NCBI GenBank assembly: GCA_003484585.1
Contig: DNBZ01000147.1
Location: 1 to 8,839 of the forward strand
Source of the DNA: Bacteroidota bacterium
GTDB lineage: Bacteria > Bacteroidota > Bacteroidia > NS11-12g > UBA9320
Direction: 5' to 3'
DNA: 8,839 nucleotides
Made by a program: the position numbers and the translations under genes. Below the pieces are notes generated by a model. The model was not told the origin of the DNA, did no database searches, and saw nothing but the letters and a program-made list of their open reading frames with translations. Of this stretch, positions 1 to 6,739 are shown in pieces (position 1 is the stretch's first letter; each line of letters begins with the position of its first letter).

Positions 1-626
1 GCTCCTTCGAAGGTTTGGCTTACCAATACTTTAGAATCATGCTGTGAGAATCCCATTTTCAATGCTGCGTCTAACATGGATTGCATAAAATAGAATACGT
101 AGGCAGGACCGCTACCCGAGATCCCCGTAGATTTATTGATGAAATCCTCATTTTCTACGTGTATAGAAGTACCTGTAGAATCCAATAAATTACGTACGGC
201 TATCTGTTCTATTTTAGTCACCGCTGGAGTCTCTGTAAAAGCAGTTACCCCTTTGCTTACCTTGGCTGGTAGATTAGGCATGGCTCGCACTACCTTCTGT
301 AGTCCGGTAGCATTTACGATGTAGTCCAGAGTTATCCCTGCCATTAGAGATACCAATACTTGCTGTGAGCTTAGTAGTGGTTTTATCTCTTCAAAAAGGG
401 CCTCGCAGTGATAAGGTTTTACGGCTAAAAATATAATATGAGCGTGTTTTACAGCCTTTGTTATATCATCATACACACAGAACCTAGAGTCCTCTTTGAG
501 TTGTTGTCTTACGTCTTCACTTTTGTCATAGATAAGCAGGTGCTTATTCTTAATATGGGGAGAGTCTACCATCCCTTCGGCAAAGGTTAATCCCATATTG
601 CCGGCTCCTATCATTAGTACTTTCAT
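1..626 (-). CDS. proC: Pyrroline-5-carboxylate reductase (partial, C-terminus beyond window)
   Basis: ProC catalyses the last step of proline synthesis, the NAD(P)H-dependent reduction of 1-pyrroline-5-carboxylate to L-proline, in the cytoplasm. I translated the minus strand from the ATG at 626-624; the frame stays open for 208 codons to the window edge. The family is usually about 260-275 residues, so roughly the last 55-65 are missing. Visible signatures are the Rossmann dinucleotide-binding motif GAGNMG at residues 7-12 after a short first beta strand, the AMPNLPA motif at 115-121 (family form AMPNTPA, here Leu for Thr), and the substrate/dimer motif ISGSGPAYVF at 169-178. The ATG start puts the Rossmann loop where the family has it. 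The gene follows the rny operon on the same strand but is separated by an intrinsic terminator, so it is probably transcribed separately. Identity is secure; only the C-terminal end is unseen. Confidence 0.96.
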   Translation of the reverse strand, partial: MKVLMIGAGNMGLTFAEGMVDSPHIKNKHLLIYDKSEDVRQQLKEDSRFCVYDDITKAVKHAHIIFLAVKPYHCEALFEEIKPLLSSQQVLVSLMAGITLDYIVNATGLQKVVRAMPNLPAKVSKGVTAFTETPAVTKIEQIAVRNLLDSTGTSIHVENEDFINKSTGISGSGPAYVFYFMQSMLDAALKMGFSQHDSKVLVSQTFEG

Positions 627-677
627 CTTATATGGGTATAGTAGGTATACGCTTGCGAAATACCTAATGTTTTATAG

Positions 678-708
678 ATAACTTAGAGAATGCCTTTTGT
701 TATACAAA
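678..708 (-). promoter_or_regulatory. Possible proC promoter (Bacteroidota type)
   Basis: Read on the minus strand, TTTG (708-705) is followed after 19 bases by TAAGTTAT (685-678). The Bacteroidota sigma-ABfr consensus is TTTG, 19-21 bases, TAnnTTTG. The -33 element is exact and the spacing correct, but the -7 element matches only TA and two of the four TTTG positions. It lies between the rny terminator and proC and would give a leader of about 45 bases. It is tentative, being the best of several weak matches. Confidence 0.3.
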
Positions 709-710
709 GC

Positions 711-745
711 AAAAAAAACGCAGCTCTCATTAAAAGCTGCGTTTT
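711..745 (-). terminator. Intrinsic terminator of the pheT-zapA-rny operon
   Basis: An inverted repeat pairs 719-725 (CGCAGCT) with 735-741 (AGCTGCG) around a 9-base loop. Four A-T pairs (715-718 with 742-745) extend it to 11 bp. Read on the minus strand, the stem runs directly into eight U residues (bases 711-718), the classic Rho-independent pattern. It begins 26 bases after the rny stop codon, so it ends the four-gene operon and isolates proC. On the plus strand only four Ts follow the stem, so orientation favours the minus strand. Confidence 0.9.
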
Positions 746-770
746 CGGTATTGTGTTTATTCTTATGTTT

Positions 771-2348
771 CTACTTCGCAAAATTCACCGCTCTACGCTC
801 ACGTATTACAGTAATTTTGATTTGTCCTGGGTAGATCATTTCCTTCATTATCTTCTGTGAGATATCAAATGAAAGTAGGTCTGCCTGCTTATCGTCTAGT
901 GAGTTGCTATCTACTATTACACGTAGTTCTCTACCTGCTTGTATGGCAAATGATTTTTCTACACCTTCAAATCCAAGTGCTAGTTTTTCTAAGTCTTGTA
1001 ATCGTTTGATATAGTTTTCACTATCCTCTCTACGTGCTCCTGGCCTAGATCCACTTATAGCGTCACAAGCCTGTACTATAGGAGAGTAGAGGTTAGTCAT
1101 TTCTATCTCATCGTGGTGAGCTCCTACTGCATTACATACTTCTGGATGCTCTCCAAACTTTTCGCACAGTTTCATACCGAGTAATGCGTGTGGCATTTCA
1201 CTATCACTATCAGGCACTTTACCTATATCGTGTAGTAGTCCTGCTCTCTTAGCTCGCTTAGCATCTAAGCCAAACTCTGCTGCCATAGTAGCACAGAGAT
1301 TAGCTACCTCTCTACTGTGTTTTAGTAGATTCTGTCCGTATGAAGAACGGAATCTCATACGACCTACCATACGGATAAGCTCTGGGTGCAGTCCGTTAAC
1401 ACCAAGATCGATTACTGTTTTTTCACCGTACTCGTTTATTTCTTGCTCTACGTCTTTCTTCGTTTTCTCTACTATTTCTTCTATACGTGCAGGGTGTATT
1501 CTACCATCTGCTACTAGTCTGTGGAGTGCTAGTCTAGCTATCTCTCTTCTCACCGGGTCAAAACCAGAAAGAATAATAGCCTCTGGAGTATCATCCACTA
1601 TTATTTCTATACCTGTAGCTGCTTCTAGTGCTCTAATGTTACGACCTTCTCTACCGATTATACGACCTTTTATGTCGTCATTATCTATATTGAATACAGT
1701 AACCGAGTTCTCTATAGCTTGTTCTGCTGCTGTACGCTGTATCGTTTGAAGAATCATTCGCTTAGCATCTTTATTAGCAGATAGCTTCGCTTCTTCTATT
1801 ATTAGTTTTTGCTGGCTTAGTGCTTCAGTACGAGCATCTTTGGCTACAGCTTCTATCATTTGAGTTTTAGCGTCTTCCTTACTCAATCCAGCTATTTTTT
1901 CTAATTGAGAAATCTGTGCACTTATTTGATCTTTTAGTTCCTCTTGTTTTAACTTTACTATATCTACTTGGCTATTTAGATTTTTCTTAACCTCGTCTAG
2001 CTCTTTTTCTTTTTGAGTGTTATGAGATATTTTGGCATCTAGGCTTTGCTCTTTTCTTTTTACATCATTAAAACGCTCATCCAGTTCCTTATCCTTATCT
2101 CTGGTAGACTGATTGTGATCATTTTTAAGCTTGTGAAATTTCTCTTTTGCTTCTAACTCACGCTCTCTCTTATAAGAGTCCGCTTTAGATTTAATAGATT
2201 CTGCTTTAGATTGTGCATTGGCCAGTATAGACTCAGCCTTAGCTTCAGTTTCTATAGCTTTGGTACTTGTGTTTTTGCTAGCGATTACCCATGCTACGCC
2301 TCCTCCTACGAGTAGTGCTACTATGGCTGCTATAATTGTTGTCATCAT
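771..2348 (-). CDS. rny: Ribonuclease Y (membrane-anchored endoribonuclease)
   Basis: RNase Y is a membrane-bound endoribonuclease that starts mRNA decay and processing. The 525-residue product has the usual family length and full domain order: an N-terminal membrane helix (about 3-23), a long charged coiled coil (about 30-200), a KH RNA-binding domain (about 215-280) with the loop motif GREG at 232-235, and an HD phosphohydrolase domain (about 336-430). Metal-binding candidates are His344, the His373-Asp374 pair in LLHDIGK, His411-His412 and Asp429. A conserved C-terminal region follows. All catalytic motifs are intact. The start is ATG-ATG (2348-2343); the second Met is an equally possible initiator. 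The leader is A-rich, without a Shine-Dalgarno sequence. It is the last gene of the pheT operon, 72 bases after zapA. A 20-bp stretch of the leader recurs inside the coiled-coil coding region (see findings). Confidence 0.97.
   Translation of the reverse strand: MMTTIIAAIVALLVGGGVAWVIASKNTSTKAIETEAKAESILANAQSKAESIKSKADSYKRERELEAKEKFHKLKNDHNQSTRDKDKELDERFNDVKRKEQSLDAKISHNTQKEKELDEVKKNLNSQVDIVKLKQEELKDQISAQISQLEKIAGLSKEDAKTQMIEAVAKDARTEALSQQKLIIEEAKLSANKDAKRMILQTIQRTAAEQAIENSVTVFNIDNDDIKGRIIGREGRNIRALEAATGIEIIVDDTPEAIILSGFDPVRREIARLALHRLVADGRIHPARIEEIVEKTKKDVEQEINEYGEKTVIDLGVNGLHPELIRMVGRMRFRSSYGQNLLKHSREVANLCATMAAEFGLDAKRAKRAGLLHDIGKVPDSDSEMPHALLGMKLCEKFGEHPEVCNAVGAHHDEIEMTNLYSPIVQACDAISGSRPGARREDSENYIKRLQDLEKLALGFEGVEKSFAIQAGRELRVIVDSNSLDDKQADLLSFDISQKIMKEMIYPGQIKITVIRERRAVNFAK
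2002..2021. repeat. 20-bp exact direct repeat, copy inside rny
   Basis: The 20 bases at 2002-2021 are identical to 2352-2371, in the same orientation and 350 bp apart. On the coding strand the repeat begins AACACTC and continues with an A-rich purine tract. This copy encodes residues 110-116 (NTQKEKE) of the RNase Y coiled coil; bases beyond both ends differ between copies. Part is low-complexity, so convergence is possible, but the AACACTC portion is not. Confidence 0.7.
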
Positions 2349-2351
2349 TTT

Positions 2352-2371
2352 TCTTTTTCTTTTTGAGTGTT
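2352..2371. repeat. 20-bp exact direct repeat, copy in rny leader
   Basis: This is the second copy of the repeat at 2002-2021. It ends 3 bases upstream of the rny ATG and makes up most of the A-rich leader that would contact the ribosome in a gene without a Shine-Dalgarno sequence. Whether the match has a function is unknown. Confidence 0.7.
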
Positions 2372-2420
2372 TAAAAAATATGACTAAACGTGTGAAGAAG
2401 TGATTATCCGTATTCTTATT

Positions 2421-2714
2421 TTAAATATCGAGCAAATGCTCTAGTTCTTTAAGCTTAGCATTTATGTTTTCTAAATCTAAATCTAAATCTAGGTCTTGGT
2501 TATTGCTTCCTTTCTCTTCAGAGGCAAATTCTAAGGCTACCATAGAGAGAGCGTCTTGCTTATCCTGTACCGAAAAGTTATCGATATAGAATTTTGCCCT
2601 TTCATTTATTGTTTTGGCCGCACGACGCACGCCTCCTTCTTCGGAGGTTTTGATGCGTAGCGGATAAAACCGATCACATATATTTACTTTTATGGATATC
2701 TCTTGTTCAGACAT
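2421..2714 (-). CDS. zapA: Cell division protein ZapA
   Basis: ZapA binds FtsZ and cross-links or bundles protofilaments at the division ring in the cytoplasm. The 97-residue product has the normal family length. The N-terminal globular half (about 5-65) shows ZapA features: a first strand SIKVNICDRFYPL, then EEGGVRRAAKTINERAKFY (about 25-43) and DKQDALSMVALEFASE (about 51-66). The C-terminal end (82-96) is the short helix expected to form a coiled coil in the dimer or tetramer. Between them lies an Asp-Leu run, (DL)4 at 74-81, encoded by a hexanucleotide repeat. The gene starts 24 bases after the upstream coiled-coil gene and precedes rny, an order I recognise from other Bacteroidota. It presumably shares the pheT promoter, as I found no convincing promoter of its own. 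Confidence 0.92.
   Translation of the reverse strand: MSEQEISIKVNICDRFYPLRIKTSEEGGVRRAAKTINERAKFYIDNFSVQDKQDALSMVALEFASEEKGSNNQDLDLDLDLENINAKLKELEHLLDI
2472..2495 (-). repeat. Hexanucleotide tandem repeat within zapA
   Basis: On the coding strand there are three perfect copies of GATTTA after one variant copy GACCTA, encoding Asp-Leu four times (residues 74-81). As the unit is two codons, slippage would change linker length without breaking the frame. It sits at the junction of the globular domain and the C-terminal helix. Confidence 0.85.
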
Positions 2715-2738
2715 TGTAGCCTGTTTGGTTGTTTTGGT

Positions 2739-3023
2739 TTATTGTTTTATTAACGTCAAGCATTGGTCTATCTCCTTAATTATCTGGTCTATTTGTGATT
2801 TGAACTCAGATGAATCTGTAGATGAGCCTGCACTCTCTGCAAGTTTACTAATTTTATTTGTTTCTTCAGTGTTTAGTAATATTTGCGTTTTAGTTTCTAG
2901 TTCTTGATTTAAAATCTTGTTTTCTATCTTAAGTTGCTCGTTAGCATCTTCTAGTATCGTACACTTGCTTTTTAGCTGTTTAATGTGAAATTCTATGTTT
3001 TCTAATCGAGCAAATAGTTCCAT
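2739..3023 (-). CDS. Small coiled-coil protein between pheT and zapA, function unknown (ZapB-like candidate)
   Basis: This 94-residue acidic/basic, helix-rich protein has no signal peptide or membrane segment, so it is probably cytoplasmic. Residues 1-58 form a continuous heptad-like coiled coil (LENIEFHIKQL, then repeated LKIENKIL-type units). A short Ser/Gly/Thr-rich linker (about 64-72, AGSSTDSS) follows, and then a second amphipathic helix (74-94) ending IDQIIKEIDQCLTLIKQ. From memory, homologues with a similar C-terminal 'EIDKCIALL' helix occupy the same place in other Bacteroidota, which suggests a conserved job. The ATG overlaps the pheT stop by one base (TAATG) and zapA follows after 24 bases, so the three are co-translated. 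Size, all-helical makeup and position beside zapA recall E. coli ZapB, the coiled-coil partner of ZapA. That is inference from context, not recognised homology. The reading frame and gene are solid; the function is not. Confidence 0.85.
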   Translation of the reverse strand: MELFARLENIEFHIKQLKSKCTILEDANEQLKIENKILNQELETKTQILLNTEETNKISKLAESAGSSTDSSEFKSQIDQIIKEIDQCLTLIKQ

Positions 3024-5365
3024 TATTTTCTAATAAGAGCGTTGAGGTTAGATTCGAAGTTAGTGATTAATTTCACCATTAATGCATCTATCTCTTTGTC
3101 CTCCATCGTCTTTTTGGGATTATATAAAAAGAATGCTACTGCCAAAGATTTTTGGTTTTCTGCTAGTGGTTTGCCTTCGTACACGTCAAACAGGAGTATG
3201 TCTGTAAGGACTTGCTGCAGTGTTTGTTTGGCTATTTTTTCTACTTCTTTGTAACTTATGGCCTTGTCTAGCACTAGAGATAGGTCTCTTCGTACTACGG
3301 GGAATGTTGGAATTTCTTGTAGCTTTATAGTACTGTTTGCTAGTTGTAAGCAAGCATCCCAGTCTACGTGTACAGATATAGCGTCTTGTTTTAGTCCATG
3401 AGCTTTCATCTGCTGCTTGGTGATAGTACTTACTGTCACTAGTTTATCCAGTTGCTTCGGTGCTATATTTAGTTTCTTGAAAACATGGGCAACTACAGCT
3501 AGTAATTGGTCTGTCGTAGCTTTCTCACTCTTAGTACTCCAGTGCTCTGGGTGTCTATTTCCTGAGAAGGTAAGTTGTAAGGATTCTAGTTCTACGTACT
3601 TGCCATCTCTCTTGAAATAGGTCTTTCCGAACTCATAAAATTTGAGATTAGAATTTTTACGATTCACATTATAAGCTACAGAACTGAGTGCTGAGTTTAC
3701 AAGCTCCATTCGCATTACGTTCATGTCTTGGCTCAAAGGATTGAGCATATATACGGCTTCTGCCAGTTGGTCATCGCTGTATAGCTTGCTTGCTACCAGT
3801 GAGTTGTTCATTATCTCATTAAAACCTATGCTGCTTAGGTATTCACTTACTTTGGTTTTAATCTTGTTAGGTGAGTCCTTGGCTATCACAGAAGGTACGT
3901 AGTTTACTTTCTGTGGAATTGGAATACTATCAAAACCATATACACGTAGTATCTCTTCGTAGATATCTACCGGTCTTTCTACATCTGGTCTGTAGCGAGG
4001 TACTTCTAAAAATAGGTTGCGATTGTTATTTGCTTTTATTTTAATCTCTAGGCTCTGTAGTATTCTAAGGGCATCATCTTCTGGGATTTCGTGTCCTACG
4101 AATTTATTTAGCTCGTCTAGTTTTATTTCTATCTGTAGTGGCTCTATTATTTCTGGGTACACATCTACTACCTCTGAAGCTACTTCGCCACCAGCCTCTT
4201 TTAAGATAAGGTTTACTGCTCTGGTCAGAGCAAAGCTTACCATCTCGGGGTCTGTACCCCGTTCAAACCTGTAACTAGCGTCTGTGTTTAGCCCAAAGCT
4301 CTTAGCCGTTTTACGCACAGCCGCAGGATTAAAGTATGCACTCTCTATAAAAATAGTGCTAGTACTACTAGTCACGCCAGAATCTATACCGCCCAATACA
4401 CCTGCTAGGGCAAGTGGTTTGTCAGCATCTGCTATGATAAGATGTTTTTCAGTTAGTTCTCGTTCTACCTCGTCTAGTGTCGTAAGTTTCTCTCCCTGCT
4501 TTGCATACCTGGCTACTATTTTATTGCCAGATAATCTGCTGTAGTCAAAAGCATGAAGTGGCTGACCTATCTCATGTTGTATGAAATTGGTGATGTCCAC
4601 TACATTATTTATTGGTTTAAGATCTATCGACTGTAGTCTCTTTTTAAGCCAATCTGGTGATTCTTTTATTTCTACACCCGTGATAGTGATACCACTATAT
4701 CTTGGTGTAGCCCTAGCATCTCCTATGCTTACATCTACTCGCATCTGCCCACGAGCATCTATGCTTTCTATGCTTGGTTTTCTGTACTTTTCACCTGTAA
4801 GTGCTTGTAGTTCGCGAGCTACGCCCATATGAGAGATAGCGTCACCTCTATTAGGTATGATGGCTATTTCTAATTGATGATCAGTTTCTACCTTATATAT
4901 ATCTGTGAGTGGAGTACCAGGAGTAAGGCTACTGTCTAGTACCATTATGCCAGATTTATCTGAACCCAGTCCTATTTCATCTTCACCGCATATCATCCCT
5001 TCAGATGCTTCGCCACGGATTTTAGCTTTTTTTATCTCAAAACTTCCTTCGTCAGAGTAAAGCACAGTACCCACAGGAGCTACTATTACTTTTTGCCCGG
5101 CATCTACATTAGGAGCTCCGCACACAATGTTTAGTATTGTGCCATTTCCTATGTCTACGGTAGTCTTATTCAGCTTGTCTGCCCCTGGGTGCTTTTCTAT
5201 GGTGAGTACGTGTCCTACCACTAGACTCTTAAGTCCTCCTTTTATAGATTCAGTTTTCAGAATATGCTCCACCTCTAACCCACTCATAGTTAGTTTTTCA
5301 CAAATTTCTTCTAAAGGTAATTCTAAGTTGATGAATCGTTTTAACCAGTTGTATGATATCTTCAT
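3023..5365 (-). CDS. pheT: Phenylalanine--tRNA ligase beta subunit
   Basis: PheT is the beta chain of the (alpha-beta)2 phenylalanyl-tRNA synthetase; it binds tRNA-Phe and edits mischarged Tyr-tRNA-Phe. At 780 residues it is close to the family's ~800. Domains in order: the starting helix MKISYNWLKRFI, an EMAP-type tRNA-binding OB fold (about 43-155, with VCGAPNV and KAKIRG), the B3/B4 editing domain (about 210-375, with HAFDYSRL, AGVLGG and SYRFERGTD), a B5 domain (about 405-478, ending VPRYRPDVERPVDIYEEILRVYG), the catalytic-like core (about 485-680), and a C-terminal anticodon-binding FDX-ACB domain (about 686-779, starting PTFPVVRRDLSLVLD). The alpha subunit gene pheS is not adjacent, which is usual in this phylum. 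It is the first gene of the operon, and its TAA overlaps the next gene's ATG by one base. The ATG start gives the canonical N-terminus. Confidence 0.98.
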   Translation of the reverse strand: MKISYNWLKRFINLELPLEEICEKLTMSGLEVEHILKTESIKGGLKSLVVGHVLTIEKHPGADKLNKTTVDIGNGTILNIVCGAPNVDAGQKVIVAPVGTVLYSDEGSFEIKKAKIRGEASEGMICGEDEIGLGSDKSGIMVLDSSLTPGTPLTDIYKVETDHQLEIAIIPNRGDAISHMGVARELQALTGEKYRKPSIESIDARGQMRVDVSIGDARATPRYSGITITGVEIKESPDWLKKRLQSIDLKPINNVVDITNFIQHEIGQPLHAFDYSRLSGNKIVARYAKQGEKLTTLDEVERELTEKHLIIADADKPLALAGVLGGIDSGVTSSTSTIFIESAYFNPAAVRKTAKSFGLNTDASYRFERGTDPEMVSFALTRAVNLILKEAGGEVASEVVDVYPEIIEPLQIEIKLDELNKFVGHEIPEDDALRILQSLEIKIKANNNRNLFLEVPRYRPDVERPVDIYEEILRVYGFDSIPIPQKVNYVPSVIAKDSPNKIKTKVSEYLSSIGFNEIMNNSLVASKLYSDDQLAEAVYMLNPLSQDMNVMRMELVNSALSSVAYNVNRKNSNLKFYEFGKTYFKRDGKYVELESLQLTFSGNRHPEHWSTKSEKATTDQLLAVVAHVFKKLNIAPKQLDKLVTVSTITKQQMKAHGLKQDAISVHVDWDACLQLANSTIKLQEIPTFPVVRRDLSLVLDKAISYKEVEKIAKQTLQQVLTDILLFDVYEGKPLAENQKSLAVAFFLYNPKKTMEDKEIDALMVKLITNFESNLNALIRK

Positions 5366-5400
5366 GATATAAGCTAAGGGCGAAGATAATTGGCTATTTG

Positions 5401-5408
5401 TAAACTTA
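5401..5408 (-). promoter_or_regulatory. Possible pheT -7 promoter element
   Basis: The minus strand reads TAAGTTTA, matching the Bacteroidota TAnnTTTG element except for the last base, 35 bases before the pheT ATG. No TTTG lies at the expected 19-21 bases upstream, so support is limited to one element and its position. If used, the leader would be about 30 bases, and no attenuator or T-box fits in it. Confidence 0.3.
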
Positions 5409-5441
5409 GGTTTTCGGCCGACCTTTTTATCTGATTTTTGT

Positions 5442-5449
5442 TAATCTTG
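5442..5449 (+). promoter_or_regulatory. Possible mscS -7 promoter element
   Basis: TAATCTTG followed by CA matches TAnnTTTG with one mismatch. It ends 10 bases before the mscS ATG, so transcription would start only a few bases before the start codon. There is no clear TTTG 19-21 bases upstream. An alternative pair is TTTG at 5397-5400 with GACCTTTT at 5420-5427 (19-base spacing, two -7 mismatches). Confidence 0.3.
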
Positions 5450-5459
5450 CATAATTATT

Positions 5460-6308
5460 ATGCCAATAGATAAAATAGTACAAGAAACGGTAACTGAGGT
5501 GGAGAATGTAGATTACTGGGTAAACTATCTCACAGAATTAGGAGAAACATACTTGCCAAAGGTAGCTGCAGCTATACTTACGTTGGTTATTGGGTGGTGG
5601 TTAATCTCACGGATTAATCGTTGGTTCAAAAAAATACTGATTAAAAGAGAAGTCGAAATATCCTTGATCCCATTTCTATGCAGTTTGGTCAATGCTTTAC
5701 TAAAAGTTTTACTTCTCGTTACTGTAGCCTCTATGGTAGGTATAGCCACGACTAGTTTTATAGCGATCTTAGGTACAGCATCTTTGGCAGTAGGTTTAGC
5801 CTTGCAAGGGAGTTTGTCTAATTTCGCGGGAGGTGTAATTATACTTCTTTTTAAACCTTTTAAAGTAGGGGATTTGATAGAGAGTGACGGGATTATGGGT
5901 GTGGTACAAAGCATTACGGTACTTAATACTATTCTAGCCACACCAGCGGATAATACTGCGATACTTCCTAACGGACAAGTAGCTAACAATAAAGTGCTTA
6001 ACTACACCAAAGAAAACAATAGACGAGTAGATCTTACGATAGGCATAGGCTATGATGAAGATATTGATAAGGCTAAAGCGGTTTTGCTAGAAGCAATGAA
6101 AAAAGTTCCTAAAGTTTTGGAAAGTCCAGCTCCATTTGTTGGGATTATTGGTTTTGGGGATAGTTCAGTGGATTTAGCTGTAAGACCATACGCCAAATCA
6201 GGGGAGTATTGGGATGTGTACTTTGCAGCTAATGAGGCTATTAAAAAAACTCTAGATGATAATAACATAGAGATACCCTACCCGCATCAAGTGGAAATTA
6301 GGAAATAG
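5460..6308 (+). CDS. mscS: Small-conductance mechanosensitive channel, MscS family
   Basis: MscS channels open under membrane tension and release solutes during hypo-osmotic shock; this one would form a heptamer in the inner membrane. The 282-residue product is a minimal MscS close to E. coli MscS (286). It has three transmembrane helices at about 32-50, 68-94 and 96-127. The pore helix carries the family signature AVGLALQGSLSNFAGGV (110-126). Leu109 and Leu113 align with the E. coli gate residues Leu105 and Leu109, and Ser108 replaces the Gly packing residue in between. The cytoplasmic beta domain follows (FKPFKVGDLIE, then NGQVANNKVLNY at 171-182), and the C-terminal alpha-beta domain ends with the typical IPYPHQVEI. 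It is transcribed divergently from pheT and alone, converging on the ArsC-like gene. The ATG start leaves a normal ~30-residue N-terminal tail. Confidence 0.95.
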   Translation: MPIDKIVQETVTEVENVDYWVNYLTELGETYLPKVAAAILTLVIGWWLISRINRWFKKILIKREVEISLIPFLCSLVNALLKVLLLVTVASMVGIATTSFIAILGTASLAVGLALQGSLSNFAGGVIILLFKPFKVGDLIESDGIMGVVQSITVLNTILATPADNTAILPNGQVANNKVLNYTKENNRRVDLTIGIGYDEDIDKAKAVLLEAMKKVPKVLESPAPFVGIIGFGDSSVDLAVRPYAKSGEYWDVYFAANEAIKKTLDDNNIEIPYPHQVEIRK

Positions 6309-6401
6309 TAGCTTTGCACTGCCCCGATGGTGCTCAAGATTGGTTGCCTAGTTTTTTGGTTTTATATCTGCATCAGGTTTTAGCCTGCCTTAAGCTTAGA
6401 T

Positions 6402-6737
6402 CTAATTAAGCATCTTCAGCACCAATTCTGGAGGTCTGCAGACCATAGCCTTGTCTTCAGTTTCTACTATTGGGCGTTCTATAAGCTTTGGGTTAGCCAC
6501 CATAGCATCTATGATTTGGCTATCGCTTAGGTCTTTGCCTTTGTAGTTTTCTTTCCAAATAGCTTCGCCTTTACGCACTAGTTCCATAGGTGCTATACCT
6601 ATTTTCTTGATTAATGCTGTAAGTTTAACCTTGGTCAGTGGATTATTAATATAGTCTATTATCTCAACTCCATCTTGTGGAATCAAGGCTAGACATTGTC
6701 TGCTCTTAGAGCATCGGTTGTTATGGTAGATCTTCAT
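6402..6737 (-). CDS. ArsC/Spx-family glutaredoxin-like thiol protein (arsenate reductase-like, YfgD type)
   Basis: The 111-residue protein has the thioredoxin-like fold of the glutaredoxin-linked arsenate reductase (ArsC) and Spx superfamily. The N-terminus MKIYHNNRCSKSRQ places the nucleophile at Cys9, in the CxxS context usual for this group, with Asn7 where many relatives have Pro. The three arginines that hold arsenate in plasmid ArsC (Arg60, Arg94, Arg107) have likely counterparts in Arg55 (ELVRKGE), Arg88 (ERPIV) and Arg101 (CRPPE), so reductase chemistry is possible. Cys15 and Cys100 are extra. The gene begins 2 bases after the stop of the ferredoxin-NADP reductase gene, and a GGGAG stretch overlapping that stop region lies six bases before the ATG, so the two are one transcript. 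There are no arsR, arsB, acr3 or arsM genes nearby, so true arsenic resistance is doubtful; a general thiol or stress role is equally likely. Family assignment is firm, substrate is not. Confidence 0.88.
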   Translation of the reverse strand: MKIYHNNRCSKSRQCLALIPQDGVEIIDYINNPLTKVKLTALIKKIGIAPMELVRKGEAIWKENYKGKDLSDSQIIDAMVANPKLIERPIVETEDKAMVCRPPELVLKMLN

Positions 6738-6739
6738 AC

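Noticed and set aside
136..324. 62-codon plus-strand open frame at the left end
   Set aside because: It is antisense to proC, whose motifs (AMPNLPA, SGSGPAYV) run through the same bases on the minus strand.
2349..2420. 6S RNA or an independent promoter between zapA and rny
   Set aside because: zapA is next to 6S RNA in some bacteria, but 72 bases is too short for it and no suitable hairpin is visible. TATTTTTT (2373-2380) resembles a -7 box but has no TTTG 19-21 bases upstream.
4355..4375. CTAGTACTACTAG-like near-palindrome within pheT
   Set aside because: It results from a run of Ser/Thr codons (TSSTST) in the editing domain; there is no reason to assign a regulatory role.
3042..5372. Several 67-86 codon plus-strand open frames across pheT
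   Set aside because: All are antisense to pheT, low in recognisable motifs and rich in Ser/Leu, as expected when pheT codons are read backwards.
5366..5459. T-box or attenuator controlling pheT
   Set aside because: The 94-base region has no leader peptide with Phe codons, no terminator hairpin and no T-box sequence, and is too short for a T-box.
5525..5989. 154-codon open frame on the minus strand opposite mscS
   Set aside because: It lies wholly antisense to the strongly recognisable MscS gene and its product has no recognisable domain. It is a codon-bias shadow.
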